Shown here piece by piece: positions 46,523 through 56,389 of a stretch of DNA of 59,429 nucleotides. The stretch is from a candidate division LCP-89 bacterium. GTDB lineage: Bacteria > Electryoneota > B3-LCP. Each line of letters opens with the position of its first letter. Positions within the stretch are counted from its first letter, which is position 1. A model generated the notes under the pieces. That model was not told where the DNA came from and searched no databases. It saw only the letters and a list, made by a program, of their open reading frames with translations. The stretch is from assembly GCA_025774555.1 (NCBI GenBank), contig JALGVT010000012.1:1-59429 (forward strand), written 5' to 3'. A program made the position numbers and the translations under genes.

Positions 46523-47985
46523 ATAAAATCAGGTCATTTCTGCTTTTTCTCGGAAAGAAGCAGACCGTGCTGAAGATATTCCTTTTTGGTCTGTTTTTAC
46601 GCGTCGCGTTAACCCTTGTTCTGGGGGAGAGGCTGCTTCCTCTGGCAGACCAGCCAGTGTTCCTCGATATGGCTGAGCATATCGCCAATGGGGATGGTAT
46701 CATGGTCAGCCAGGAATTGGTGGGTGTTCCCGAATCGATCTCTGATTCGACGCGCGCGATACTGATGACCAGACCTGAACGTATTCGAGACATGGAGCTG
46801 AACGCTCTCTGGGGGATCGTCAAGCCTGAAACCCCGACTGCTTTCTTTGAACCGTTCTACCCGGTTTTTCTGGGGAGTATACGGTATATATTCGGAAGGA
46901 CTCCAGGCGTGCAGGCTGGTCCTGTGGATATGATTGAATTTGGTCCCAGGATAACGATAGCACGGCTCTTCCAAAGCATCTTTGACGCTCTCGTTATACT
47001 GATCCTGTACTATCTGGGTGTTGCTCTGTTTACACCGGCAACTGGTGGAGTTGCCGCGCTTATTTACTGTTTTTATCCCTACTCAATAGCTTTTGTTACA
47101 AATCTGGTAACGCAAAACACATACCTGTTTCTGCAGGCTTTGATGGTTTTCTTTTTTGTGAGGATTTTAAAAAGCCAGTCATGGGGGAATTACATCCTGC
47201 TGGGACTAAGCGTTGGGTTGACGTTATTAACGAGGATTTCACTTATCACATTTATTCCTTTCATCGTTATCTGCCTTTATCTGCCACTGCGGAATCAATT
47301 AAAATGGAGCCGCCTCGGTGTGACAGTTCTTCTAATGGTGGCTGTTATGATTCCCTGGATTATTCGCAACCAGATCGTGATGGGAGAACCCTTACTGCTG
47401 CCCACGAAAGGGGGGAGGAACCTATGGGAATACAATAATCAGGTCTTTTCCAAAGAGAAACTGGAAGCTGATGCGACCGGAGTGGAATTGATGTATCAGA
47501 ATTTCGCGAAGAGGAATTATAACAACCTTAAGAGGAAGGATTTGATAGAATTCCCAACATTCACCGACGAATCCGAAATTGAACGCGACCGTATTATGAA
47601 CCAGAGGGTTCAGGAGTTCATAAAGGCAAATCCTAAAGTTTACGCTAAACTCTGTGTTTTCAGATTTTATCAGCTTTTCCGCGTTATACCGCGGCATTTA
47701 GGCGGTCCGCTTGTTACCTTAGCAAGTTTGGCGTCGTGGGGCTGGATATTGCCGGCGAGTCTGATAGGAATTTTTCTCTCCTATAAAAATTGGCGCAGTA
47801 GATCTGTCCTATATGCCATAATATTTTACACTGTTGCGACTCACACCTTAACAGCATCAGGCATCCCGCATCGAGTGCCAACCGATCCGTTTTTCATCCT
47901 ATTTGCATCTTATTTCCTGATTCGGATTTTTAAAACAGGCGAAAGCGAGACGAACACAGAGTGTGATCCAACAGCAAAACCCTGA
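46519..47985 (+). CDS. GT-C family glycosyltransferase (ArnT/PMT-like)
   Basis: A 488-residue integral membrane protein. The first loop has PLADQPVFLDMAEHIANGDGIMV and a later FFEPFYPVFLGSIRYIFG, followed by about ten helices and VPTDPFFILFASYFLI. It is a paralog of the gene at 43525 by shared loop motifs. It starts with TTG, overlapping the deacetylase stop by 4 bases (TTGA), which suggests coupling. Donor and acceptor are unknown. Confidence 0.78.
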   Translation: MNKIRSFLLFLGKKQTVLKIFLFGLFLRVALTLVLGERLLPLADQPVFLDMAEHIANGDGIMVSQELVGVPESISDSTRAILMTRPERIRDMELNALWGIVKPETPTAFFEPFYPVFLGSIRYIFGRTPGVQAGPVDMIEFGPRITIARLFQSIFDALVILILYYLGVALFTPATGGVAALIYCFYPYSIAFVTNLVTQNTYLFLQALMVFFFVRILKSQSWGNYILLGLSVGLTLLTRISLITFIPFIVICLYLPLRNQLKWSRLGVTVLLMVAVMIPWIIRNQIVMGEPLLLPTKGGRNLWEYNNQVFSKEKLEADATGVELMYQNFAKRNYNNLKRKDLIEFPTFTDESEIERDRIMNQRVQEFIKANPKVYAKLCVFRFYQLFRVIPRHLGGPLVTLASLASWGWILPASLIGIFLSYKNWRSRSVLYAIIFYTVATHTLTASGIPHRVPTDPFFILFASYFLIRIFKTGESETNTECDPTAKP

Positions 47986-48622
47986 CTGGACGTATAAGAT
48001 GTATATACCACCTAAACACCACATGCCGGTTCTGGAAGATCCGATAGCATATTATTATATCCCAATATTCCGCTCATTTTTTATTAAGCGGCTGACATTG
48101 TGTCTGGATCTTCTTCCACAGGGTAGAATACCCAATCTACTTGATGTTGGATGCGGTACCGGAATTATCCTGCCCGAGCTATCGCGAAAAACGGGTGGTG
48201 AGATATGGGCGGTTGATAATTTTCTACAGGAACACTCATTAAAAGAGATGATGCGGCTAGAGGGAATTACTGCACATTTAGCTGCCGTCGATCTGCTAAA
48301 TCTGCCTTATAGGGATAATTTCTTCGATGTTGTGCTTCTAATCAGCGTCCTGGAGCATATTGAAGACTTGAAAAGAGCCTGTGATGAGATATTTCGGGTC
48401 TTGAAACCAGGCGGCACTGTCGTTGCCGGTTTCCCAACGAAGAACGCCATAACTGATAAATTGCTTGGTGAATCAACCGGCTTTCATGTGTCAACTCATA
48501 GTCAGATTATCGATGCTTTAAAAGCTGAATTTGGTTCCATGAAAGTTAAAAATATTCCCGGATTCATGCCGCTGGATCTGTCGCTCTACACCGCGTGTCG
48601 AGGCGTTAAACCTATGAGCTGA
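47963..48622 (+). CDS. Class I SAM-dependent methyltransferase
   Basis: A 219-residue methyltransferase with the SAM-binding motif I LLDVGCGTGIILPEL, an acidic post-I residue (AVDN), DLLNLPYRDNFFDVVLLISVLEHIEDLKRAC, and EIFRVLKPGGTVVAGFP. The UbiE/Methyltransf_11 type is suggested. The start is GTG at 47963, overlapping the GT-C gene; ATG at 47999 is an alternative. It is the last gene before a 323-bp gap, so it probably ends the transcription unit. It may act on the sugar or lipid made by the locus. Confidence 0.87.
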   Translation: MIQQQNPDWTYKMYIPPKHHMPVLEDPIAYYYIPIFRSFFIKRLTLCLDLLPQGRIPNLLDVGCGTGIILPELSRKTGGEIWAVDNFLQEHSLKEMMRLEGITAHLAAVDLLNLPYRDNFFDVVLLISVLEHIEDLKRACDEIFRVLKPGGTVVAGFPTKNAITDKLLGESTGFHVSTHSQIIDALKAEFGSMKVKNIPGFMPLDLSLYTACRGVKPMS

Positions 48623-48835
48623 CAGATTCTGCGTCGTCTGCACCGGATATTTTATTGACTCTCGATGCGCAATAATTTAATTATTCGTAAGTTATGATAT
48701 TCTCAGGCATGGCTATTATTGCTTCTAGAATCCTATCTAATGAATTGGTATGAATTGAAATAATGGTATCTAAGGTCTTGTGATTTTGATAACTTACAGG
48801 ATATATGCACTCGAATAATATTATAATCTGTTGCC

Positions 48836-48864
48836 TTGTCGGCTTTTTTTTTGTATATTATAAT
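48836..48864 (+). promoter_or_regulatory. Candidate promoter of the radical SAM array
   Basis: TTGTCG (48836-48841) and a perfect TATAAT (48859-48864) are spaced 17 bases apart, with a T-tract between them, about 80 bases before the first gene of the tandem array. The rest of the gap 48623-48945 is AT-rich and shows no gene or RNA that I recognise. Confidence 0.5.
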
Positions 48865-48945
48865 CTTAGCATTATCTGTACACAAGAATACAATGATGAA
48901 TCTGGTTCAGATTCAGTTTGATGATCATGGATAGGAAAAGATAAC

Positions 48946-50433
48946 ATGCGCATCTTCTTCACGCGACCGGACAGTGAAATTGTAGCCGCGCCTGCCCCTC
49001 TTGGGGCAATGTCACTGGCAGCTTATGCCCGAAAACATCGAACAGGAGATGACTATCGGATTTTCGACGCAAGGGTTCATTATACAAAAAACGATGAACT
49101 TACCAATATCATTGCTGAGTATAACCCTGATCTTCTCTGCCTAACCGCTTTTTCACTAGAAAATGAGACCATCCATGAACTCGCTGCTAAAGTTAAAAAC
49201 ACACTGCCTAACTGCAAGATATTCTTGGGAGGTCCCTACCCAACTTCAGATCCAGATTCCGCCATTTCCGATCCTAACATAGACATGATTTTTCTCGGTG
49301 AGGGAGAAGAAAGTTTTGTTTCTGTTCTTAACGCGATAGAAAACGACGGGACTTACGAAAATATAAAGGGGATCGCTTTTCGCAGCAATGGAGAAATCAT
49401 CAATACCGGATTTCCAGATCTGATTCAGGATTTGGATGAAATTCCTATGCCCGCCTGGGATCTGCTTGATCTTGAATTCATGTTCTCGCGCAAGGGAAAG
49501 CGCTCCATGATGAATAAGCTGCAGCGCAAAAACAATGCAGTTTCAGTATTTACGACTCGAGGCTGCCCTTTCAGATGTACTTATTGCCACAACGTCTTTG
49601 GTAAAAAGTTGCGTAAGAGGAGCGCTGAGCACGTTATCGAAGAGCTGAAAATCCTACAGCAAAAGTTTGGCGTTGAAGAGATCGAATTTTTAGATGACAT
49701 CTTCAATATGGATCTTGACCGTGCACATGCCATTTTCGACCGCATGGAAGAAGAGAACCTGCATTTCCAGATAACATTTCCCAACGGATTGCGATCAGAA
49801 CTGTTCGATGAGCAGTTACTGCGTAAATTCAAGAAGGGCGGGGTGTACTGGATTACGGTAGCCATCGAATCGGGGAGTCCCGAGATTCAGAAGGAGATAA
49901 AGAAGAATGTCAATCTGAATAAAGCGCTTGAAAACATCAACCTGCTTTCTAAGGTCGGAATAAATTGTAACGGCTTCTTTATGATGGGATTCATCGATGA
50001 GACCGAAAAAGAGGTCATGCAGACAATTGATTTCGCGGTTAAGTCCAAGCTGATAATCGCCAGCTTTTTTATCCTGACGCCATTCCCCAATACGGAAATT
50101 TACGATCAGGCTGTGAAAGCGGGCAAGGATATGACCGCTCGCTACAGTGACTATCATGATATTTCTGTCAATCTGTCAGCTATTTCTAATAAACGGCTCA
50201 GGCAACTCAATAAATTGGCTTACAGGAAATTCTATTTCAGTCCAAAGCGTGTCTTCCTTATCCTCAAAGCCAATCCCTTCAAAGTCGGTCTGCTTGAAGG
50301 AATCGGTTATCTTTTCAAGATGGTTCTGACAGGGCGGGAATTGAAAAAGAAGAAAAGCAGCTCTGTTGAATTTATTCCTGAAACAGCGGCATTAGCCGAG
50401 AATCATCATGGCAGCCGCCAACAAGGCAATTGA
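48946..50433 (+). CDS. Cobalamin-binding-type radical SAM protein, tandem paralog A
   Basis: A 495-residue protein. The B12-binding-type domain (about 1-150) has APLGAMSLAAYARK, NPDLLCLTAFS and IFLGGPYPTSDPD. The radical SAM domain has Cys207/211/214 (TRGCPFRCTYCH), followed by the basic FGKKLRKRS motif unique to this block, then EEIEFLDDIFN and VAIESGSPEIQK. The C-terminus is basic (FKMVLTGRELKKKK) and may sit on the membrane. DARVH replaces the DxHxxG ligand motif. AGGAAAAG precedes the ATG. The reaction is unknown; methyl transfer or C-C bond chemistry on a lipid or glycan is an inference. Confidence 0.86.
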   Translation: MRIFFTRPDSEIVAAPAPLGAMSLAAYARKHRTGDDYRIFDARVHYTKNDELTNIIAEYNPDLLCLTAFSLENETIHELAAKVKNTLPNCKIFLGGPYPTSDPDSAISDPNIDMIFLGEGEESFVSVLNAIENDGTYENIKGIAFRSNGEIINTGFPDLIQDLDEIPMPAWDLLDLEFMFSRKGKRSMMNKLQRKNNAVSVFTTRGCPFRCTYCHNVFGKKLRKRSAEHVIEELKILQQKFGVEEIEFLDDIFNMDLDRAHAIFDRMEEENLHFQITFPNGLRSELFDEQLLRKFKKGGVYWITVAIESGSPEIQKEIKKNVNLNKALENINLLSKVGINCNGFFMMGFIDETEKEVMQTIDFAVKSKLIIASFFILTPFPNTEIYDQAVKAGKDMTARYSDYHDISVNLSAISNKRLRQLNKLAYRKFYFSPKRVFLILKANPFKVGLLEGIGYLFKMVLTGRELKKKKSSSVEFIPETAALAENHHGSRQQGN

Positions 50434-50455
50434 TTAAGCACTGAAACAGATTAAA

Positions 50456-51859
50456 ATGAAGATATTACTCCTGCGTCCAAATTCCGGCATACCTGTCGCG
50501 CCAGCGCCTATAGGCTTGATGTATCTCGTCGGATATCTCAGGAAGGTTAGACCGGGACAGGATGAAATACGAGTGCATGACGGACGCAGTGAATTGACTT
50601 CGGATCAGAAAGTCGGTGAACTTATACGCGATTTTCAGCCGGATATTGTAGGCATTACCGCTTTTACGATGGAGGCTGAAGCGGCGCATAGATATGCCGC
50701 GCTCGCCAAGGAAAACACGCCAGACTGCGTTACGATCGTCGGTGGTCCATACGGCACATCTGATTCGGCAACGGCATTGGAAGACAGCAACCTCGATTTC
50801 ACGTCTCGCGGCGAAGGAGAATTGACGCTCTTTAATCTCATCAAATCATTAGAAAACGGCTCTCCTATCGCCGATCTTAGAGGTATCGGATACCGCAACA
50901 ATGGAGCGGCTATCGCAGGCTCCTTTCCTGAATTGATTGACGATCTGGATGATATACCTTATCCTGCCTGGGATGCCATCGACATCGAGAAATACTTCGT
51001 TTTCGGAAAGATCCGCCGCCTAACAAATCCGATACAGTCGCGGCTGCGAGGTGTTTCAATTTTCTCTACACGCGGGTGCCCTTACCGCTGTACGTACTGC
51101 CATAACGTCTTCGGCAAGAAACTGCGCAAGCGATCCGTTGAAAACGTGCTGGGTGAGTTACGTTGGCTAGTGGATGATTTCAATGTGCAGGAGGTAGAGT
51201 TCATAGATGATGTTTTCAATCTGGATAGAGCACGTGCCAAGGCTATTTGTGACGGTATAGTAGATGCCGGGTGGGACTTGAAGATGTCGTTTCCCAATGG
51301 TCTTCGAGCCGATCAGATGGATGAAGAGCTGGTGGATAAGATGAAGGCGGCGGGAACATACCGGATAAATTATGCTGTCGAATCTGGATCGCCCCGGGTT
51401 CAGAAAATGATCAAGAAGAACCTGAACTTGAAACGGGCGATGGAAATTATCAATTATACTGCAGAAAAAGGGATATCGGTCGGCGGCTTCTTTATGTTGG
51501 GATTCAGGGAAGAGACTGAGAAGGAAGCCTGGAAAACAATCAATTTCGCGCTGGAATCCAAGTTTCATACCGCCAGTTTTTTCATCCTGACGCCATTTCC
51601 GAATACGCCGATGTACGAAGAAGCTCTGGAATTGGGATACGATATGGAAGCGATCTATTCAGATTACGGAGCGATCAGCACAAATCTGTCCAAAGTGACG
51701 AACCAGCGGCTCGAAACATTACGTAAAAGAGCTTTCAGGATGTTCTATTTTAATCCGAGGCGGATTTGGTCAATATTCGAGACCACACCGAACAAATGGG
51801 TGCTGTTCAAGAATTTCCTGCGTGCACTAAGAATGTCCCTGACGGGGAAAGAATTTTAA
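50456..51859 (+). CDS. Cobalamin-binding-type radical SAM protein, tandem paralog B
   Basis: A 467-residue paralog. It has APIGLMYLVGYLRK, PDIVGITAFTMEAEAAHRYA, TIVGGPYGTSDS, the cluster Cys208/212/215 (STRGCPYRCTYCH) with FGKKLRKRS, VQEVEFIDDVFNLDRARAKAI, FPNGLRADQ and YAVESGSPRVQKMIKKN. It ends in NKWVLFKNFLRALRMSLTGKEF like paralog A. The B12 ligand His is missing (HDGRSEL). It starts 22 bp after paralog A. Confidence 0.86.
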   Translation: MKILLLRPNSGIPVAPAPIGLMYLVGYLRKVRPGQDEIRVHDGRSELTSDQKVGELIRDFQPDIVGITAFTMEAEAAHRYAALAKENTPDCVTIVGGPYGTSDSATALEDSNLDFTSRGEGELTLFNLIKSLENGSPIADLRGIGYRNNGAAIAGSFPELIDDLDDIPYPAWDAIDIEKYFVFGKIRRLTNPIQSRLRGVSIFSTRGCPYRCTYCHNVFGKKLRKRSVENVLGELRWLVDDFNVQEVEFIDDVFNLDRARAKAICDGIVDAGWDLKMSFPNGLRADQMDEELVDKMKAAGTYRINYAVESGSPRVQKMIKKNLNLKRAMEIINYTAEKGISVGGFFMLGFREETEKEAWKTINFALESKFHTASFFILTPFPNTPMYEEALELGYDMEAIYSDYGAISTNLSKVTNQRLETLRKRAFRMFYFNPRRIWSIFETTPNKWVLFKNFLRALRMSLTGKEF

Positions 51860-51989
51860 ATTGTAAAAACCTGAACCACGAATTCACGCAGATTAAACAG
51901 ATTTTGCTGATTTCTCTGTAGTGTCTGGATCTACGTCAACCGTAACAGTGTTGTCGGCGGTTCAAGAAATAAACCGAACGAAGAAAACC

Positions 51990-53393
51990 ATGAAAATCTT
52001 GTTGATCAGACCACATTCCGAAGTGCCGTCATCAGCGCCGCCTTTGGGACTGCTGTATCTGACGTCTTATCTAAAAAAACACAGTACTCACGAAGTCGAG
52101 ATATTAGACGCCCGCTTGCGAGAGATGGATTACGATTCAATCGAGACTCATATACGTAATTCGAAGCCCGATTTAGTGGGCGTAACCGCTTTCTCAATGG
52201 AATCGGTAGAGGCGCATGAGATCGCTAAGTGTTCCAAACAGGCTGTTCCTGATGCGATGTTCGTTGTCGGTGGACCGTATGCTACTTCGGATTACATGCA
52301 GACGCTGGAGGATACGAATGTTGACGTCGCCATGATCGGAGAAGCTGAAATGAGCTTCTGTCAATTCGTAGAAGCGGTGAATGATGGTTCTGATTGGAAA
52401 CAGATCAGAGAACTGGCGTACCGCGAGAATGGTGAGATCATAAAAACTGAGGCGCGGGAGTTTATTCAGGAACTTGACGAACTACCTTACCCTGCATGGG
52501 ATGCCGTTGATCTTGAAGAGTACTTCGCACATAAAAACACTCGAAAACGCAATGCCTTCAATCAACATCAAGCGACGCAGCGCGTACTCTCCATACAAAC
52601 AACCCGAGGTTGTCCCTTTAGGTGCTCTTACTGTCATAAACTGTTTGGTAAAAAACTACGCAAGCGCTCCGTGGAAAACGTCATTGGTGAACTGAAACTG
52701 ATGAAAGATAAGTACGGCACCACGGAAATAGAGATTATTGATGATATCTTTAATCTCGATATAGAGCGCGCCAAGCAGATATTTCGGCGTATCATAGAGG
52801 AAGAATTCAACTTTAAAATCAGTTTCCCGAATGGTCTGCGAACCGATAGTTTCGATGAAGAGTTGCTCGATCTATTCAAGAAGGGCGGCGTTTTCCGACT
52901 GGTATTTGCGATTGAAAGCGGCACACCAAGAATCCAGAAGCTGATCCGGAAAAACCTGGATCTGGAGAAAGCCTGGAATACCATAGAGCTGGCGGCAAAG
53001 TATAACTTCTCTATGGGCGGATTCTTTATGCTCGGCTTCCTTGATGAGACGGAAGAGGAGTGCTGGAATACCATTAATTTTGCTCTGAAGTCCAAACTGC
53101 ATACTGCAGCTTTCTTCGTGGTTACTCCGTTTCCCAATACTGATCTGTGGCGGCAGGCGCTGGATATGGGATATAACCTGGAGGCAAGCTACGAATGCTA
53201 TCAGAAAGTATCCGCCAATATATCGAAAATACCTTCAAAACGCCTGGAGCAACTTCGCAAATTTGCATTCCGTAGATTCTATCTTAATCCGAAAAGACTG
53301 TATGGCTTTATGCGGACCACACCATGGCGCAACCGCTTCTGGGAAAAGATTTGGATATTGATTGCTGCTTCCTTCTTTAAATACGAGAAATAG
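51990..53393 (+). CDS. Cobalamin-binding-type radical SAM protein, tandem paralog C
   Basis: A 467-residue paralog when started at ATG 51990 (MKILLIRPHS), which lines up with paralogs B and D. A GTG 69 bases upstream would add a segment unlike the family. The cluster is Cys208/212/215 (TTRGCPFRCSYCH), followed by KLFGKKLRKRS. EIEIIDDIFNLDIERAKQIF, FPNGLRTD and FAIESGTPRIQKLIRKN follow. The ligand motif is replaced by DARLRE. The ribosome-binding site is weak. It is most like paralog D, for example in ATTPWRNRFWEK-type tails. Confidence 0.86.
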   Translation: MKILLIRPHSEVPSSAPPLGLLYLTSYLKKHSTHEVEILDARLREMDYDSIETHIRNSKPDLVGVTAFSMESVEAHEIAKCSKQAVPDAMFVVGGPYATSDYMQTLEDTNVDVAMIGEAEMSFCQFVEAVNDGSDWKQIRELAYRENGEIIKTEAREFIQELDELPYPAWDAVDLEEYFAHKNTRKRNAFNQHQATQRVLSIQTTRGCPFRCSYCHKLFGKKLRKRSVENVIGELKLMKDKYGTTEIEIIDDIFNLDIERAKQIFRRIIEEEFNFKISFPNGLRTDSFDEELLDLFKKGGVFRLVFAIESGTPRIQKLIRKNLDLEKAWNTIELAAKYNFSMGGFFMLGFLDETEEECWNTINFALKSKLHTAAFFVVTPFPNTDLWRQALDMGYNLEASYECYQKVSANISKIPSKRLEQLRKFAFRRFYLNPKRLYGFMRTTPWRNRFWEKIWILIAASFFKYEK

Positions 53394-53427
53394 GGGGAAT
53401 CCAGTTGACATTCCTGAAAAGGACAAA

Positions 53428-54831
53428 ATGAATATACTACTGATCAGACCTGACTCATTCATTCCGTCTGCAGCTCCACCGCTAGGGCTGTTGTACCTGA
53501 CTTCCTATATTCACGAATTCAGCTCGCATACAGTAACAATCTGCGATGCTCGCTTTAAAGGGTACACCTATGATCAGTTGGAAGAAGTAATTCGACAGGA
53601 AGCCCCTGATATCATTGGAATTACCGGTTTCTCAGTTGAGAACGAGGAGAATCATGAAGTAGCAAAACGGAGTAAGAGCGTTCTTCCTGATGTTCCTGTT
53701 GTACTGGGTGGTCCTTATGTCACCGCAGATTATCCATTTGCACTGAAGGACACCAATGTCGATTTTGGCGTGTTGGGAGAAGGTGAGCGCAGCTTTCTGA
53801 ATCTGATCAATGCGCTTGATAAAGACGAAGATTATACGCAGGTTCGAGGTCTTGCATTCAGGAATAATGGCGAAATAACAACTTCGGAGCCCGAAGATTT
53901 TATTATCGACCTTGACGAACTGCCTTATCCTGCATGGGATGCGATTGAGCTTGATAAGTACTTCAATTACCGTAAGATGGGGAAGAGGACTTCATCTAAT
54001 CAACACCAGATGAAAAAACGCGTTCTGCCCATCCAGACGACACGCGGATGTCCTTTCAGGTGCAATTACTGCCATAATCTTTTCGGTAAGAAGCTCCGCA
54101 AACGCTCAACAGAAAACGTCATCGGTGAATTGCGCCTGATGAAAGAGAAATATGGCGTCGAAGAGGTCGAGGTAATGGATGATACTTTCAATGTCGATCT
54201 TGATCGAGGCAAAGAGATATTCCGCCGTATTATAGAAGAGAAATTTGACTTTAAATACAGCTTTACCAACGGACTCCGCGCCGACCGGCTGGATGATGAA
54301 ATCTTAGATCTTTTTAAAAAAGCCGGCGTATATCGTATGGTCTTCGCCATTGAATCAGGCACACCGAGGATTCAGAAGGCAATTAACAAGAACGTCAACC
54401 TCGAAAGGGCTAAAAAGATCATCAAGATGGCAACAGACCGCAAATTCTCCGTTGGCGGATTCTTCATGCTTGGTTTTTTAGATGAAACCGAGGAAGAAGT
54501 ACAGAATACTATTAAATTTGCCCTGGATTCTACTCTGCATACCGCAACATTTTCGATTATGACGCCATTTCCCAATACTGATATCTGGCATGAATTAAAA
54601 TCAAAAGGCTATGATATATCAGCAGATTATAAATATTTCTCTAAAGTATCACTTAACATATCAAAGGTTTCCGGTGAGAGGCTTGAGCAGCTTCGCCGTA
54701 CTGCTATCAAGAAATTCTACCTAAATCCCAGACGCGTTCTGAGCATTCTGCGGACAACTCCGTGGCGGAATAGATTCTGGGAAAAACTAATCCTCCTTTT
54801 CGGAGTGATATTGTTTAACTACGATAAGTAG
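53428..54831 (+). CDS. Cobalamin-binding-type radical SAM protein, tandem paralog D
   Basis: A 467-residue paralog started at ATG 53428 (MNILLIRPDS), with AAGGA close upstream; an upstream in-frame start would overlap paralog C and lacks similarity. It has PPLGLLYLTSYIHE, DIIGITGFSVENEENHEVAK, VVLGGPYVTADY, Cys208/212/215 (TTRGCPFRCNYCH), FGKKLRKRS, VEEVEVMDDTFNVDLDRGKEIF and FAIESGTPRIQKAINKN. The putative ligand motif is DARFKG, without His. Confidence 0.86.
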   Translation: MNILLIRPDSFIPSAAPPLGLLYLTSYIHEFSSHTVTICDARFKGYTYDQLEEVIRQEAPDIIGITGFSVENEENHEVAKRSKSVLPDVPVVLGGPYVTADYPFALKDTNVDFGVLGEGERSFLNLINALDKDEDYTQVRGLAFRNNGEITTSEPEDFIIDLDELPYPAWDAIELDKYFNYRKMGKRTSSNQHQMKKRVLPIQTTRGCPFRCNYCHNLFGKKLRKRSTENVIGELRLMKEKYGVEEVEVMDDTFNVDLDRGKEIFRRIIEEKFDFKYSFTNGLRADRLDDEILDLFKKAGVYRMVFAIESGTPRIQKAINKNVNLERAKKIIKMATDRKFSVGGFFMLGFLDETEEEVQNTIKFALDSTLHTATFSIMTPFPNTDIWHELKSKGYDISADYKYFSKVSLNISKVSGERLEQLRRTAIKKFYLNPRRVLSILRTTPWRNRFWEKLILLFGVILFNYDK

Positions 54832-54919
54832 TCCTTTATTGGAAAAAGGAAATATAGAAGTATCATTCGCTCTCCTGAATGAATATTGACAATGCCAATG
54901 ATACAAAACGAGTAACCAG

Positions 54920-56386
54920 ATGGCAAGGTTCGCACTAATACAAAACCTGTACACTGAGAATCTCGGCTTAATGTCCATCAGCTCCTATTTGCAGAGCAAA
55001 GGGCATGAAGCGCAGATATTCATCGACGTGAAGGGAACGAACGCCTTTGCGGAGGTCGAAGCATACAATCCTCAGGTGATCGGCTTTTCGTGTACTACCG
55101 GAATGCATCACTGGGGGATAGAATTCGCCCGCCGCTATAAGGACAGTCATCCGCATGTCGTTTCACTTTTCGGCGGACCGCACCCTACCTTCTATCCGAA
55201 GATGATAGATAATCCGTTTGTTGATTATCTCTGTATTGGTGAGGGCGAAGAGGCGGTCGACGAATTAGGACGTGCTCTCGATGGTGAAGGCGCTCCGGAA
55301 GAGATTGCCAATCTACTGATGAAGCGTGACGGAACAATTATCGAAAACCCGGTACGCCCACTGGTTCAGAACCTGGATACACTGCCATTCCCAGATCGAA
55401 CCTATTATGACCGCTACCCTCTGACAGCCAGAGAAACGTCAAAGAATTTTATTTCAGGACGGGGATGCGCCTATAAATGTAACTTCTGTGCGAATCATAC
55501 CTTGATGAAGCTCTATCACGGACGAGGAAGGTGGGTTCGTTTCCGCACTCGTGAGAATATCATTGAAGAGATTAAACAGGTTAAATCGAAGTACCCCGTC
55601 CGGTTTATCGGTTTTTCGGATGACATCCTGATAGTCAACCGGAAATGGCTCTACCCGTTTCTTGAACTCTACAAACAAGAAATCGGTCTGCCATTCCTTT
55701 CGACTGTTCGCGCCAACCTCGTAGATGAAGACCTTGTTGTAGCGCTGAAGGAAGCAGGGTGCATTTCTACAGTATTTGGTGTCGAATCCGGTGTGGAAAA
55801 CATTCGCAATGGAGTACTTGCCAAGCGTGTGAAAGATTCTCATATCTACGAATCAGCAAGGCTGTTTCGCAAGCACAAGATACATTATGGCACCTACAAT
55901 ATGGTAGGACTACCGGGAGAAACGCTCGAAGACGTATTTGAAACGGTGAAGATGAATGCTCGGATAAGACCCGACTTCCCCTGGTGTTCTGTGTTGCAGC
56001 CTTATCCGGGAACTGAGATCAGGGAACGGATAGAAAAAGAGGTGGGTCGTGCTTTGCCAGTGGATGAGATAGGAGCAAGTTACTTTACGAATTCGATGGT
56101 GCGCAGTAACGAGATCAGACAGATGGAAAACCTGCAGAAATTCTTCCATCTTGCCGTCAGGTTTCCCTTTTTACAACCGCTGATCCGACAATTAATTAAA
56201 CTGCCGCCGAATCCTCTTTATCAATTGATCTTTAAATCATGCTACGCGCTGCAATTGATGAAGCGGTCGAGAATCAATTTATTCACGCTGCTTCGCTATG
56301 CCTCCGCGTCCGGTCAGATGTTTAAGAAAAAAAGCGATTCCAAAGCTAAAGTTTCCGTCAGTGATCAGCCTTCAACGGCTGTATAG
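54920..56386 (+). CDS. Cobalamin-binding-type radical SAM protein
   Basis: A 488-residue enzyme of a different subgroup from the tandem four. The N-terminal domain has GLMSISSYLQSKGHEAQIFIDV, PQVIGFSCTTGMHHWGIEFARR and SLFGGPHPTFYPK. The cluster is Cys183/187/190 (SGRGCAYKCNFC), then FIGFSDDILIVNRKWLYPFLELYK, FGVESGVENIRNGVL and MVGLPGETLEDVFETVKMN. The C-terminal tail is basic. The N-terminal domain resembles the truncated gene at 59020. It starts 88 bp after the array; that gap holds an 8-bp dyad but no gene. Confidence 0.86.
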   Translation: MARFALIQNLYTENLGLMSISSYLQSKGHEAQIFIDVKGTNAFAEVEAYNPQVIGFSCTTGMHHWGIEFARRYKDSHPHVVSLFGGPHPTFYPKMIDNPFVDYLCIGEGEEAVDELGRALDGEGAPEEIANLLMKRDGTIIENPVRPLVQNLDTLPFPDRTYYDRYPLTARETSKNFISGRGCAYKCNFCANHTLMKLYHGRGRWVRFRTRENIIEEIKQVKSKYPVRFIGFSDDILIVNRKWLYPFLELYKQEIGLPFLSTVRANLVDEDLVVALKEAGCISTVFGVESGVENIRNGVLAKRVKDSHIYESARLFRKHKIHYGTYNMVGLPGETLEDVFETVKMNARIRPDFPWCSVLQPYPGTEIRERIEKEVGRALPVDEIGASYFTNSMVRSNEIRQMENLQKFFHLAVRFPFLQPLIRQLIKLPPNPLYQLIFKSCYALQLMKRSRINLFTLLRYASASGQMFKKKSDSKAKVSVSDQPSTAV

Positions 56387-56389
56387 ATT

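Noticed and set aside
33905..47985. Three gene overlaps of exactly 23 bp (at 33905, 45653 and 47963) as a shared signal
   Set aside because: Two depend on GTG starts with in-frame alternatives, and the overlapping sequences are not alike.
51921..51989. Upstream start for radical SAM paralog C
   Set aside because: The added residues do not align with paralogs B and D, which begin exactly at M(K/N)ILLIRP.
53362..53427. Upstream start for radical SAM paralog D
   Set aside because: It would overlap paralog C and adds a non-conserved segment; AAGGA lies just before the ATG at 53428.
54832..54919. Terminator or operator formed by GTATCATT...AATGATAC
   Set aside because: The arms are only 8 bp with a 29-nt loop and no T-tract; the dyad may be chance.
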